Positions 18,564 through 28,146 are shown, numbered from the stretch's first letter. The stretch is DNA of 64,000 nt from Mesorhizobium sp. STM 4661 (GCF_000359125.1 NZ_CAAF010000016.1:1-64000); one strand, 5' to 3'. The notes: generated by a model not told the origin, from the letters alone. Program-made: numbers and translations.

Positions 18564-18720
18564 CGCCCCCCTCTGTCCTGCCGGACATCTCCCCCACGAG
18601 GGGGGAGATCGGATGTCGCCGTCGCTTTCGCCAATCGCCAGCGTTGAAAGAAAGAAGCGGCGGTAAAGCTGCCAATCTCCCCCCTCGTGGGGGAGATGCC
18701 CGGCAGGGCAGAGGGGGGCG
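18564..18720 (-). repeat. Dispersed ~158-bp palindrome-ended element, copy B
   Basis: Opens CGCCCCCCTCTG and closes CAGAGGGGGGCG. The core motif appears as GCTTTCGCCAATC (near 18624), the complement of copy A, so this copy lies in the opposite orientation. It fills the space between the convergent yceH-type and OsmC-type genes and could act as a two-way terminator. Confidence 0.85.
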
Positions 18721-18752
18721 CGAAGGATCGCCGACTCTCCGAAGGCCGGCGT

Positions 18753-19178
18753 TCAACCCAGCCTGGCGTCGAGCGAGACATTTATGGCGCCGAGCGCCTT
18801 TGACACCGGGCAGCCGGCCTTGGCCTTTTCGGCCAATTCCTGGAATTTCGCGGCATCGATGCCCGGCACCTTGCCGACCACCGTGAGCGCGCTGCCGGTG
18901 ATCCCGGTGCCGGGAACCAGCGTGACCACCGCCTTGGCGTCGAGTTCGGCGGCGGGCGTGCCGTTCTCGGCCAGGAAGTGAGAGAACTGCATGGCAAAGC
19001 AGCCGGCATGGGCGGCGGCGATCAGCTCTTCCGGGTTGGTGCCGGATTTGCCGCTCTCGTCCTCGAAGCGTGCCTTGAACGAATAGGGCGTGGCCTTCAG
19101 GGTGCCGCTCTGGGTGTCGAGCGTGCCCTTGCCCTCCTTCAGATTGCCCTTCCAGACGGCGTTTGCGGTGCGGTCCAT
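18753..19178 (-). CDS. OsmC family peroxiredoxin
   Basis: A 141-residue thiol peroxidase of the OsmC branch, related to Ohr earlier in the window. Cys60 (AAHAGCFAMQF) and Cys123 (KAGCPVSKAL) are the redox pair, and NPEELIAAAHAGC is the signature helix. The ATG at 19178 has GGAGGATTTC before it; a longer frame upstream to 19343 has no such site. It should detoxify organic hydroperoxides under osmotic or oxidative stress. Confidence 0.93.
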   Translation of the reverse strand: MDRTANAVWKGNLKEGKGTLDTQSGTLKATPYSFKARFEDESGKSGTNPEELIAAAHAGCFAMQFSHFLAENGTPAAELDAKAVVTLVPGTGITGSALTVVGKVPGIDAAKFQELAEKAKAGCPVSKALGAINVSLDARLG

Positions 19179-19398
19179 GAAATCCTCCTTGATTGTACGG
19201 CCGGCCCGGCGCCAGCGTTCTTCATGACTATAGCGCGGGCGCGGGCGAAGACCACCGGGCTCTTTGCGCCGTGGCGCAAAGTTGGCGGCGGCGGGGTTGA
19301 ATTTTTCTTGAAAAAATGCGCGTGCAAAAATGTCGACTTCCATCGGCCTCGACCGTCCTGCGGGCGGTCACGGATTTCGCGGCCGGATGGAGGTTCAC

Positions 19399-19626
19399 AT
19401 GGATGGTTTGTTTTTCGCACTGTGGAAGAGACCAGGCCGCAGGGCCGTGCGGCGGGAAGATTTTTGGTTGCATCCACCGCCTTCCGGCGTTGGCCGGCTT
19501 CTGGTGGCGGTCGCCATCATCGGGGTCGCGGTATGCGTTCTCGATCATGCGGCGGCAGGCAAAGGCGCCGCTGACACCCTCGTCACCGCATCCTATGGTC
19601 CGTCACAACAAGGGAGCTGGAAATGA
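19399..19626 (+). CDS. Small single-pass membrane protein coupled to the YCII gene
   Basis: A 75-residue frame starting at an ATG directly behind GGAGGTTCAC. A basic N-terminal part of about 30 residues (FALWKRPGRRAVRRED) precedes one membrane segment (GRLLVAVAIIGVAVCVL, about 31-47) and a short polar tail. The stop overlaps the ATG of the next gene (ATGA at 19623-19626). The strong ribosome site and coupling argue for a real gene; no family is recognised. Confidence 0.55.
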   Translation: MDGLFFALWKRPGRRAVRREDFWLHPPPSGVGRLLVAVAIIGVAVCVLDHAAAGKGAADTLVTASYGPSQQGSWK

Positions 19627-19979
19627 AATATGTCCTGCTGGTTTATGGCGAGGAAAAGGATCTCCACGCGCTCACTCCGGAGGGATCGGCAAAGCTCGAC
19701 GCCGATTCGCTGGCCTATGACAGGTCATTGGACCAGCAAGGCAAGCTGATCATCGCGCAGGCGCTGCAGTCGGTGAAGACGTCGAAGACAGTGCGGCGGC
19801 GCAAGGGCAAGCGGCTGGTCACCGACGGCCCCTTCACTGAGACCAAGGAGCAATTGCTCGGCTTCGTCATGATCGAGGCCGAGAACCTCGACGAGGCGCT
19901 GGAGATCGCCGGCGGGATTCCGCTCGCGGAACTCGGCACCATCGAGGTCAGGGCGATCTATGACGTGCCGGGATCCTGA
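19623..19979 (+). CDS. YCII/DGPF-domain protein
   Basis: A 118-residue protein with the start MKYVLLVYGEE and the DGPFTETKEQLLGF motif (about residues 68-81) that define the YCII-related DGPF family. The ferredoxin-like fold is known, but the function of DGPF proteins is not; they are often encoded beside ECF sigma factors. None is seen here. It is coupled to the small membrane protein upstream. Confidence 0.9.
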   Translation: MKYVLLVYGEEKDLHALTPEGSAKLDADSLAYDRSLDQQGKLIIAQALQSVKTSKTVRRRKGKRLVTDGPFTETKEQLLGFVMIEAENLDEALEIAGGIPLAELGTIEVRAIYDVPGS

Positions 19980-19999
19980 GCGTCCGTCGTCCGAGCCAG

Positions 20000-21271
20000 C
20001 TAGATGGCTTCGCCCTTCAGCAGCCTTGGCGTGTCGCTAGACAATCCGGATGCCTGGCGGATGAAGAAGTCCTTCAGGCGTGGCATGCGCTCGACCAGGC
20101 CAAGGCCGATGTCGCGGACGGCGCGCAGCGGGCCGATGTCGTTGGAAAACAGCCGGTTGAGCACATCCGTGGTGACGCCCATCCGCACGGTGTCGAAGCG
20201 CCGCCACTGCTGGTAGCGCTCGAGCACGTCGAGGGCGCCGATGTCCTGGCCGAGCCGATCGGCCTCGACCACCACTTCGGCCAATGCCGCCACATCCTTG
20301 AAGCCGAGATTGAGGCCCTGGCCGGCGATCGGATGGATGCCGTGGGCGGCATCGCCGACGAGCGCGATGCGCGGCGCAACGAAGGCGCGGGCAAGCGTCA
20401 GGCCGAGCGGCCAGGCGCGAGGCTTGTCGGCGACGCGGATTTCACCGAGCTTCAAACCAAAACGCAGTTCGAGCTCATGCTCGAAGACGAGGTCGTCGCC
20501 GTCGACCAGTTTCTGCGCATCCTCCGTTCGTTCGACCCAGACGATCGACGAGCGGTTGCCTTCCTCGCCCGGCCCCCCGTCCTTGCCCGGCTTCAGCGGC
20601 AATGTGGCGAAGGGGCCGGCCGGCAGAAAATGCTCTTCGGCGCTGCCATTGTGCGGGCGTTCATGGGCGACGGTGCAGACGATGCCGGACTGACCGTATT
20701 CCCATTTCACCGTCTTGATGCCGGCCATGTCGCGCAGTTTCGAATTGACGCCGTCGGCGGCGATCAGCAACCGCGCCTTAAGCGTCGCACCGTCGGCAAG
20801 GTGCACGGTGACGCCGGCGCCGCTCAGATCGAAGGCGCTGACGGCAACGCCCTCGATGATGTCGATGCCGAGTTTCTCCGCGCTGCCACGCAAGGCGCCG
20901 TTCAAGTCCCTGTTGGCAACCATATGCGCGAAGGGTTCGCCGGGCGCGACCTCGCCGTCAAAGGTGAGAAACACCGGGCGCACCGGATCGGCGGTGCGCG
21001 AATCGGTGACGATCATCTCGGTGATCGCCTGCGCCTCCGGCGCGATCTCGGCCCAGACGCCGAGCTGGTCGAGCATGCGGCAGGCGGCGGCGGCGACGGC
21101 CGAGGCGCGGCCGTCCTTTTGCCAGACGCCGGCTGGTGCCGCGTCGACGATGGCGATGGCGAGGCTTGGGCGCGCCTGTTTCAGCGATACCGCGGCGGCA
21201 AGCCCGACATAGCCGGCGCCGGCGACCAGAACGTCGAGCGAGGTTTTTGCATTCGCCTTGCGGTCCACCAT
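20000..21271 (-). CDS. UbiH/UbiF/COQ6-family FAD monooxygenase, probable ubiquinone ring hydroxylase
   Basis: A 423-residue flavoprotein monooxygenase. The FAD fold motif is VAGAGYVGLAAA (16-27). ALVGDAAHGIHPIAGQGLNLGF (about 303-324) is the GD and ubiquinone-hydroxylase signature. Alphaproteobacteria use one or few such enzymes (UbiL, UbiM) for several ring positions, so the exact position is not predicted. The ATG follows GGAAGGGAATTTGCC. It is monocistronic, with a hairpin-rich region before it. Confidence 0.9.
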   Translation of the reverse strand: MVDRKANAKTSLDVLVAGAGYVGLAAAVSLKQARPSLAIAIVDAAPAGVWQKDGRASAVAAAACRMLDQLGVWAEIAPEAQAITEMIVTDSRTADPVRPVFLTFDGEVAPGEPFAHMVANRDLNGALRGSAEKLGIDIIEGVAVSAFDLSGAGVTVHLADGATLKARLLIAADGVNSKLRDMAGIKTVKWEYGQSGIVCTVAHERPHNGSAEEHFLPAGPFATLPLKPGKDGGPGEEGNRSSIVWVERTEDAQKLVDGDDLVFEHELELRFGLKLGEIRVADKPRAWPLGLTLARAFVAPRIALVGDAAHGIHPIAGQGLNLGFKDVAALAEVVVEADRLGQDIGALDVLERYQQWRRFDTVRMGVTTDVLNRLFSNDIGPLRAVRDIGLGLVERMPRLKDFFIRQASGLSSDTPRLLKGEAI

Positions 21272-21337
21272 GGCAAATTCCCTTCCGGCCTTGACTGTCC
21301 GCCATTCCTGTCGGAAACCGCCATAACACTTCCGCGG

Positions 21338-21465
21338 CTAGTGTCCCGATTCTGAAATTCGCCTGACACTAGCAAACTAACGATTTCTAGTGTCGTTTTG
21401 ATTTCGAAGTTCGCTCCGAGCGCGATATCAAAATCAAGCGAACTTCGAAATCAAAACGACGCTAG
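21338..21465. repeat. Clustered inverted repeats between ubiquinone hydroxylase gene and tesB
   Basis: Arms of 29 bases at 21387-21415 and 21437-21465 match in 28 positions around a 21-base spacer; the inner arm reads GATTTCGAAGTTCGCT. A smaller repeat lies just upstream: CTAGTGTC (21338-21345) and its complement GACACTAG (21365-21372). The left 29-base arm also begins with CTAGTGTC. The right arm ends 11 bases before the tesB ATG, so a tesB message would start with a strong hairpin. Confidence 0.85.
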
Positions 21466-21475
21466 GGCGCGAAAC

Positions 21476-22351
21476 ATGACGGCGGCCACGGACGAACTTC
21501 TCGACATTCTCGACCTCGAGCAGCTCGAACACAACCTGTATCGTGGTCGCAGCCCCAAACTCGACTGGCAGCGCATTTTCGGCGGCCAGACCATCGCCCA
21601 GGCGCTGGTCGCGGCGCAGCGAACGGTCGAGCCCGAACGCCATGTGCATTCGCTGCATGGCTATTTCATGCGACCCGGCGACACCAAGGTGCCGATCATC
21701 TACGAGGTCGACCGCATTCGTGACGGCGGCTCCTTCACCACGCGCCGCGTCGTGGCGATCCAGCACGGCCAGGCGATCTTTTCGCTGGAGGCCTCGTTCC
21801 AGCAGGACGAGGTCGGCCTCGAACATCAGGTGCCGATGCCGCTCGACGTGCCGGCGCCCGACACATTGCTGTCGCAGCGCGAATTGCTGGGCAAGTTCGG
21901 CGATGCCGTGCCCGACGGCATCAAGCGCTACTGGGAGCGCGACCGGCCGATCGAGATGAAGCCGGTGATGCTGAAGCATTACACCAGTCGTGAGAAACTG
22001 GAGCCGAAGCAGAACATCTGGATCCGCACCACCGGCCCGGTGCCGGCCGACCGCGCCATACAGGCGGCCGTGCTCGCCTACCTCTCCGACATGACGCTGC
22101 TCGACACCTCGACCTTCGCCCATGGCCGCGCCATCTTCGACCGCGACATCCAGGCGGCAAGCCTCGACCATGCCATGTGGTTCCACCGCAGCCATCCGCT
22201 CGACGACTGGATGCTGTACACGCAGGACAGCCCCTCGACGCAGGGCTCGCGGGGCTTCACGCGTGGTTCGCTGTTTGCGCGCGACGGCACGCTGATCGCC
22301 TCGGTTGCGCAGGAAGGCCTGATCCGGCTGAAGCGCCCGCCTGCGGAATAG
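21476..22351 (+). CDS. tesB: Acyl-CoA thioesterase II (TesB)
   Basis: Hydrolyses acyl-CoA to free fatty acid and CoA. The 291 residues form a double hotdog fold. RIFGGQTIAQALVAAQRTV (about 34-52) marks the first hotdog. The second has the catalytic regions DMTLLDTSTF (Asp-Thr), LDHAMWFHRSHPLDDWMLY and VAQEGLIR, where Gln acts with the Asp and Thr in TesB enzymes. The ATG at 21476 is used because the reading frame upstream is the hairpin repeat. Confidence 0.94.
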   Translation: MTAATDELLDILDLEQLEHNLYRGRSPKLDWQRIFGGQTIAQALVAAQRTVEPERHVHSLHGYFMRPGDTKVPIIYEVDRIRDGGSFTTRRVVAIQHGQAIFSLEASFQQDEVGLEHQVPMPLDVPAPDTLLSQRELLGKFGDAVPDGIKRYWERDRPIEMKPVMLKHYTSREKLEPKQNIWIRTTGPVPADRAIQAAVLAYLSDMTLLDTSTFAHGRAIFDRDIQAASLDHAMWFHRSHPLDDWMLYTQDSPSTQGSRGFTRGSLFARDGTLIASVAQEGLIRLKRPPAE

Positions 22352-22378
22352 GCATTTTCCAAAAATTGCCTATTTTTT
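22347..22378 (+). terminator. Terminator overlapping the tesB stop codon
   Basis: AATAGGCA (22347-22354, including the TAG stop) and TGCCTATT (22367-22374) form an eight-base stem, and more T follow. Confidence 0.8.
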
Positions 22379-22469
22379 AATCAGGCACAGTGCCGCAACT
22401 CTGAACAGTCAGTTGTTGGTGGCCGGCTAATCTCTTTGGTTACAACAGGTTAATGACCTGCTTCGGCAA

Positions 22470-22485
22470 TTGGCACGGAGCTTGA
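22470..22485 (+). promoter_or_regulatory. Sigma-54 promoter of glnK-amtB
   Basis: TTGGCACGGAGCTTGA matches the consensus TGGCACG-N4-TTGC except for the last base, with the right GG-to-GC spacing. It lies about 85 bases before glnK, the expected place for NtrC-controlled glnK-amtB. No clear NtrC box pair was seen upstream. Confidence 0.75.
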
Positions 22486-22564
22486 ATCCTAGCGGGCACT
22501 CTCCGGCTCTCATGGGATCGGCGAAGTCGTGCAAACGCGGGGGACCCGCAACAGCAAAGGGTGA

Positions 22565-22909
<345 letters not shown>

Positions 22910-22940
22910 GCCGCGAACACGTATTCCAATGGAGAGTTCA

Positions 22941-24374
22941 ATGAATATTCCTTCCACCTTGAAGTCAGCGGCGCGCACCGCGCTGCTGGGCGCGTTCACG
23001 CTCGGGGCATTGGGCACGATTGCCGCTTTCGCACAGGAAGTAGCAGCTCCTGCCGCCGAAGCGGCAGCGCCAGCGGCGCCGGCCTTCACCGTCGACAAGG
23101 GCGACACGACGTGGATGATGGTTTCCACCGTGCTGGTGCTGTTGATGACCGTTCCCGGCCTGGCGCTGTTCTACGGCGGCCTGGTTCGCACCAAGAATAT
23201 GCTGTCGGTGCTGATGCAGGTCTTCACCATCACCTGCGTGGTCATGATCATCTGGGTGTTCTACGGCTATAGCCTTGCCTTCACCCCCGGCAACGCCTTC
23301 GTCGGCGGCCTCTCCAAGATGTTTCTCTCCGGCGTCGACGTGACGACGCTGTCGGAAACCTTCACCAAGGGCGTCGCCATTCCCGAGCTGGTGTTCGTCC
23401 TCTTCCAGATGACCTTCGCCTGCATCACGCCCGCCCTGATCGTCGGCGCCTTCGCCGAACGCATCAAATTCTCCGCCGTGATCCTTTTCACCATCCTCTG
23501 GGTCACGTTCATCTACTTCCCGATCGCGCACATGGTCTGGTTCTGGGGCGGCCCGAGCGCTTACAGCGATCCGTCCGGGCTCATCTTCAGCTTCGGCGCC
23601 ATCGACTTCGCCGGCGGCACGGTCGTCCACATCAATGCGGGCATCGCCGGCCTCGTCGGCGCGCTCATGATCGGCAAGCGCATCGGTTACCAGAAGGACG
23701 TCATGGCGCCGCACTCGATGACGCTGACCATGGTCGGCGCTTCGCTGCTGTGGGTCGGCTGGTTCGGCTTCAACGCCGGTTCGAACCTCGAAGCGAACGC
23801 CTATGCGGTGCTGGCCATGGTCAACACCTTTGTCGCCACGGCGGCGGCGGCACTGACCTGGATCGTGCTTGAAACGCTGCTGCGCGGCAAGGCGTCCATG
23901 CTTGGCGCCGTTTCGGGCGCTCTTACCGGCCTTGTCGCCGTCACGCCCGCCGCCGGCTTTGCCGGGCCGATGGGCGCCATCGCGCTCGGCATCGTCGCCA
24001 CCTGCGTCTGCTACTTCTTCGTCTCGGTGGTGAAGAACAAGTTCGGCTATGACGACAGCCTCGATGTCTTCGGCATCCACTGCGTCGGCGGCATCATCGG
24101 CGCGCTCGGCACCGGCATCCTGGTCAATCCCGCCCTCGGCGGCGCCGGCATCGTCGATTATTCGACGGCCGACTTCGCCGCCGGCTATGCCGGCACGTCC
24201 ACCCAGTTGTGGGCGCAGTTCAAGGGTGTGCTGGTAACCCTCCTGTGGTCGGGTATCGGCAGCGCCATCCTCTACAAGATCGTCGACATGATCGTAGGCC
24301 TGCGCCCGACGGCCGATGCCGAGCGCGAAGGGCTCGACCTCACCGCGCACGGCGAAGCGGCTTACCACCCGTAA
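22941..24374 (+). CDS. amtB: Ammonium transporter AmtB
   Basis: Conducts ammonium across the inner membrane under nitrogen limitation and is blocked by GlnK. The 477 residues include a cleavable-looking signal peptide ending at AAFAQ (about residue 31), an Ala/Pro-rich periplasmic stretch and eleven membrane helices. GLALFYGGLVRTKN (about 75-88), GGTVVHINAGIAGLVGAL and DVFGIHCVGGIIGALGTG are Amt signatures, with the pore His pair. The ATG at 22941 follows ATGGAGAGTTCA. A strong terminator follows. Confidence 0.96.
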   Translation: MNIPSTLKSAARTALLGAFTLGALGTIAAFAQEVAAPAAEAAAPAAPAFTVDKGDTTWMMVSTVLVLLMTVPGLALFYGGLVRTKNMLSVLMQVFTITCVVMIIWVFYGYSLAFTPGNAFVGGLSKMFLSGVDVTTLSETFTKGVAIPELVFVLFQMTFACITPALIVGAFAERIKFSAVILFTILWVTFIYFPIAHMVWFWGGPSAYSDPSGLIFSFGAIDFAGGTVVHINAGIAGLVGALMIGKRIGYQKDVMAPHSMTLTMVGASLLWVGWFGFNAGSNLEANAYAVLAMVNTFVATAAAALTWIVLETLLRGKASMLGAVSGALTGLVAVTPAAGFAGPMGAIALGIVATCVCYFFVSVVKNKFGYDDSLDVFGIHCVGGIIGALGTGILVNPALGGAGIVDYSTADFAAGYAGTSTQLWAQFKGVLVTLLWSGIGSAILYKIVDMIVGLRPTADAEREGLDLTAHGEAAYHP

Positions 24375-24459
24375 GCCTTGTTCCCGGGGGGCGGTCTCGG
24401 CCGCGCCCCGCAGCATCCTCCCATCCCGTCGTGACGCTCCCGAAAGGGGCTCACGCCTT

Positions 24460-24491
24460 GAGGCCCGGATATGTTCCGGGCCTCTTTTTTT
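24460..24491 (+). terminator. Rho-independent terminator of glnK-amtB
   Basis: GAGGCCCGGA (24460-24469) and TCCGGGCCTC (24475-24484) form a perfect ten-base stem with loop TATGT, then seven T. Confidence 0.93.
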
Positions 24492-24637
24492 GCGCGCCGA
24501 TGGCGAGTGCTGCCCGATCACAATCGCTTGATCAGGGTCCGATCGGCCGAAGGCATGAAACATCGGCACTGCCGGCTCCGAACTGTGGTGGCGACCGTCG
24601 TCTGGGCGCTCGTGAAAACCAGGGAAGGAACCATTCC

Positions 24638-24928
24638 ATGAACATCAGAAACATCTGCCTCAAGTCGGCCTGCCTCGGGGCACTTGCTTTTGCCATGGTC
24701 AGCGGCACGGCCTTTGCCGGCGCGCTCGACTCGCCGGACGATATGTCGCCGTTCTTCACCGATTCCGGCATGAAAACCATGAAACCGATGGAGGAGTTCA
24801 AGGCAGCCTTCATGGCGATGCCGATGGAAAAGCAGGAAGCGATGAAGAAGGAATGCAATGATGCGGCGATGAGCAAGCCGTATGCTGAATTCTGCGCCAA
24901 TGTGCAGGCGCTCGGCGGCGCCAACTAA
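24638..24928 (+). CDS. Small methionine-rich secreted protein
   Basis: A 96-residue protein with a signal peptide ending at AFA-GALD (about residue 27). The mature ~69 residues contain nine Met, several spaced as in KTMKPMEEF and FMAMPMEKQEAM, and two Cys (73 and 86) that may pair. The ATG follows AGGGAAGGAACC. Clustered Met in exported proteins often binds copper or resists oxidation, but this is inference. It lies after the amtB terminator, so it needs its own promoter. Confidence 0.78.
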   Translation: MNIRNICLKSACLGALAFAMVSGTAFAGALDSPDDMSPFFTDSGMKTMKPMEEFKAAFMAMPMEKQEAMKKECNDAAMSKPYAEFCANVQALGGAN

Positions 24929-25147
24929 GTGCGGGGCCAGGCTGAAGCCTGAATCATTTCGCTTCAAGCCGAACGGTGGCGGGCCAGCGTGCCCGCCATC
25001 CGCATTTGCCTCGGAGAGAGCATCGTCGGCTCACGAACGTCTCAAGCGATCGTGATTCCGCGCCGGCTCCGCTTGCTGGTAGAACCCATCCCGATCCACC
25101 CCCCGGATCGATCTGAGGGCGAAATCCCACTCTCGCCTGCTCAAGAT

Positions 25148-25183
25148 AAGGCCTCGCTGGCTCCGGCTCGCGAGGCTTTCTTG
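25148..25183 (+). terminator. Terminator-like hairpin upstream of ftsK
   Basis: GCCTCGC (25151-25157) pairs with GCGAGGC (25170-25176). AAG before and TTT after extend the stem by a wobble and two A-T pairs, and a T-rich tail follows. Confidence 0.6.
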
Positions 25184-25269
25184 TTTGCACGGTCGCACCT
25201 CGTCCAGCCGTGCTGGGACGTGCCGTTCAACCACCGGTGATGAGCAATAGCGCTCTCAACTTCTTATAG

Positions 25270-25286
25270 TTAATGCGGCCTTAACC
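25270..25286. promoter_or_regulatory. CtrA-type binding site upstream of ftsK
   Basis: TTAA (25270-25273), seven bases (TGCGGCC), then TTAACC (25281-25286): an exact CtrA consensus, 80 bases before ftsK. Cell-cycle control of a divisome gene by CtrA would fit. Confidence 0.6.
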
Positions 25287-25365
25287 TTCCCGCCGATAGT
25301 CTGGTGTCCGAATCCGCCGGAGTGCGTCATGCGCTCGTGCCGGGCAATGACAGACGGGGAAGAGC

Positions 25366-28017
25366 ATGCGTTCAGGGGCTTCAGCACCGCTCGCGCTGGC
25401 CGATACGGGGCAGGGCATCCGGGCGTTCGCGCGGCGTCAGGTCGGCCGGCTGGTCGGCGCCGGTCTGTTTGCTCTGGTCGCCTTTGGCGTCGCCAGCCTC
25501 GCCACCTGGAACGTCGCCGATCCGAGCTTCTCCCACGCCACCGGCAACATCGTCACCAACGCCATGGGCTATGCCGGCGCTGTCTTTTCCGACCTTGCCA
25601 TGCAGTTCTTCGGCCTCGCCGCCGTCGCGGCCCTGGTGCCGGCCGTCATCTGGGGATTTCTGCTGTTTTCGGCGCGCGGCGTCGACCGGTTGCCGAAGCG
25701 CGGGCTCGCCTGGTTCGGCTTCGCGCTCACTGCCGCCGCGATCGCCGGCTGCGTGGTGCCGCCCAAGACCTGGCCGCTGCCGACCGGCCTCGGCGGCGTG
25801 TTCGGCGACATGGTGCTCAATATTCCTGGCCTCGTCATCGGCGGCTATCCGACCGGCCTCATCGCCAGCGTGATCGCCGTGCTTCTGGCCGCGCCGGCGC
25901 TGTGGCTGTTTGCCTATGGTTCGGCGCTGATTGCGCGCAAGAACGGCTTTGCCGTGCAGGAGGAGCCAGCCGCGTCCGATCCCCGCGACCAGGACGAGCT
26001 GCTCTTCGACGACGACGAGGACGAAGGCGACGAAGGCATATTGGCGCTTGGCGCCGTCACCCATTGGTGGCTGTCGTTTCGTGGCTATCTTCGCCGCCGC
26101 GCCGCGCGGCGCCGCGAGCATGACGATTTCGAACCCGAGATGGAACCGCGTCCCAGTGCCTGGCGGCGCGCCGCCGAGCGGGTCGAGTCGGCCGAGTTCG
26201 CCGAAGCACGGATGAGCCCGGATGGCCGCGCCCGTGTCGAACCCGAATTCTTCGCCGCCATGGTCAACGATCGCAATGCCTCGCTCGACCCCAACGATGC
26301 CGATGTCTTCGACGATGACATGGACTTTGCGCCGGAACCGATGGGCCAGCGCCGCGCCGCGCCCAATGCGAAGGTGCAGAACTTCCGCTCCGATGCGGCG
26401 ACCCGCGTCGAGGCGCCGGCGCCGCGTCCGGTTCCGGGCGCCCGTGTCCAGCGCGAGGCGCAGACCTCGCTGATCGGCTCCGAGACGTTCGAAATGCCGT
26501 CGCTGCATTTCCTGTCCGAGCCGAAGAATGTCGTACGCGACGCCAGCCTCTCCAAGGATGCGCTGGAACAGAATGCCCGCCTGCTCGAAGGCGTGCTGGA
26601 GGATTTCGGCGTCAAGGGCGAAATCATTGCCGTGCGTCCAGGTCCGGTCGTCACGCTCTACGAGCTCGAACCGGCGCCCGGCATCAAATCGTCGCGGGTC
26701 ATCGGTCTGTCCGACGACATTGCCCGCTCGATGAGCGCGATCGCCTGCCGCGTCGCCGTGGTGCCCGGCCGCAACGCCATCGGCATCGAACTGCCGAACG
26801 CCAAGCGCGAGACGGTCTATCTCAGGGAGATCATGGCCAGCCGCGATTTCGAGACGACCAAGGCCAAGCTGGCGCTGGCTCTCGGCAAGACCATCAATGG
26901 CGAGGCGGTCATCGTCGACATCGCCAAGATGCCGCACGTGCTGGTCGCCGGCACCACCGGCTCGGGCAAGTCGGTCGCCATCAACACCATGATCCTGTCG
27001 CTGCTCTACCGGCTGACGCCGCAGGACTGCCGGCTGATCATGATCGATCCGAAAATGCTGGAACTCTCGGTCTATGACGGCATCCCGCATCTTTTGACGC
27101 CCGTCGTCACCGACCCGAAGAAGGCCGTGGTGGCGCTGAAATGGACGGTGCGCGAGATGGAGGACCGCTACCGCAAGATGTCGAAGGTCGGCGTGCGCAA
27201 CATCGACGGCTTCAACGCCCGCGTCAGCCAAGCAGACAAGAAAGGCGAGAAGATCTCGCGCACGGTGCAGACCGGCTTCGACCGCCAGACCGGCGAGGCG
27301 ATCTACGAGACGGAGAACCTCGATCTCGAGCCGATGCCCTATATCGTCGTCATCATCGACGAGATGGCCGACCTGATGATGGTTGCCGGCAAGGACATCG
27401 AAGGCGCCGTGCAGCGCCTGGCGCAGATGGCGCGCGCCGCCGGCATCCATGTCATCATGGCGACGCAGCGCCCTTCCGTCGACGTCATCACCGGCACGAT
27501 CAAGGCCAATTTCCCGACCCGCATCTCCTTCCAGGTGACGTCGAAGATCGACAGCCGCACCATCCTCGGCGAGCAGGGCGCCGAACAGCTGCTCGGCATG
27601 GGCGACATGCTCTACATGGCCGGCGGCGGCCGCATCCAGCGCGTGCATGGCCCCTTCGTGTCCGACGACGAGGTCGAGAGGATCGTCGCGCATCTGAAGC
27701 TGCAGGGCGTGCCGGAATATCTCGACGCCATCACCGAGGACGATGAGGAGGACGACGACGAACCGTCTGGTAAGGGTGGGGCCGGCGGCGGTGGCGGCGG
27801 CAATTTCGAGGATTCCGACGATCCCTACGACCAGGCCGTCGCGGTGGTGCTGCGCGACGGCAAGGCCTCGACCAGCTACATCCAGCGCCGGCTCGGCATC
27901 GGCTACAACCGCGCCGCCTCGATCATCGAGAAGATGGAGAAGGAAGGCATTGTCGGCCCGGCCAACCATGCCGGAAAACGCGAGATCCTGGTGCCAACGG
28001 AGGACGACAAGTTCTGA
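25366..28017 (+). CDS. ftsK: DNA translocase FtsK
   Basis: A septum-bound motor that moves the terminus region across the closing septum and activates XerCD recombination. The 883 residues have four membrane segments in about 1-190, a charged linker to about 385, the RecA-like motor and a C-terminal gamma winged helix. Walker A is GTTGSGKS (about 529-536), Walker B is [11 protein letters not shown] (about 660-670), and the gamma domain is about 815-883. The linker is short compared with E. coli FtsK (1329 residues). The ATG follows GGGGAAGAGC. Confidence 0.97.
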   Translation: MRSGASAPLALADTGQGIRAFARRQVGRLVGAGLFALVAFGVASLATWNVADPSFSHATGNIVTNAMGYAGAVFSDLAMQFFGLAAVAALVPAVIWGFLLFSARGVDRLPKRGLAWFGFALTAAAIAGCVVPPKTWPLPTGLGGVFGDMVLNIPGLVIGGYPTGLIASVIAVLLAAPALWLFAYGSALIARKNGFAVQEEPAASDPRDQDELLFDDDEDEGDEGILALGAVTHWWLSFRGYLRRRAARRREHDDFEPEMEPRPSAWRRAAERVESAEFAEARMSPDGRARVEPEFFAAMVNDRNASLDPNDADVFDDDMDFAPEPMGQRRAAPNAKVQNFRSDAATRVEAPAPRPVPGARVQREAQTSLIGSETFEMPSLHFLSEPKNVVRDASLSKDALEQNARLLEGVLEDFGVKGEIIAVRPGPVVTLYELEPAPGIKSSRVIGLSDDIARSMSAIACRVAVVPGRNAIGIELPNAKRETVYLREIMASRDFETTKAKLALALGKTINGEAVIVDIAKMPHVLVAGTTGSGKSVAINTMILSLLYRLTPQDCRLIMIDPKMLELSVYDGIPHLLTPVVTDPKKAVVALKWTVREMEDRYRKMSKVGVRNIDGFNARVSQADKKGEKISRTVQTGFDRQTGEAIYETENLDLEPMPYIVVIIDEMADLMMVAGKDIEGAVQRLAQMARAAGIHVIMATQRPSVDVITGTIKANFPTRISFQVTSKIDSRTILGEQGAEQLLGMGDMLYMAGGGRIQRVHGPFVSDDEVERIVAHLKLQGVPEYLDAITEDDEEDDDEPSGKGGAGGGGGGNFEDSDDPYDQAVAVVLRDGKASTSYIQRRLGIGYNRAASIIEKMEKEGIVGPANHAGKREILVPTEDDKF

Positions 28018-28146
28018 TCCGCCAAGACGGAGCGCCGGCCGACCCCGGCAACCTTCGGACCTTGCGGCGCGTTGATGGGGCTGAGCCCGATCGATCCGCC
28101 AAACTTAAGCCCAACTGGGGGTCCAGGACATCGACTACATTTAATT

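Larger units (their letters stand above)
24929..25365. other. Intergenic region before ftsK with a terminator and a CtrA box
   Basis: No coding frame is convincing in these 437 bases. The segment holds short stems, for example TCACGA (25031) with TCGTGA, ending in a terminator-like hairpin at 25148-25183. That could mean a long 3' UTR of the Met-rich gene or a separate small RNA. The last 100 bases are AT-richer and contain the ftsK control region. Confidence 0.4.

Noticed and set aside
22965..24569. A 534-codon open frame antisense to amtB
   Set aside because: The protein would be strongly charged and without domains, while the plus strand encodes a clear Amt protein with signatures.
24968..25183. 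A riboswitch or 6S, SRP or tmRNA gene in the region before ftsK
   Set aside because: I looked for the SAM-II pattern, the SRP tetraloop region and the tmRNA ends and found none. Only a terminator-like hairpin is supported.
25381..27969. An 862-codon open frame antisense to ftsK
   Set aside because: It mirrors the ftsK codon pattern; composition is His/Arg/Gly/Asp-rich and no motif is seen.
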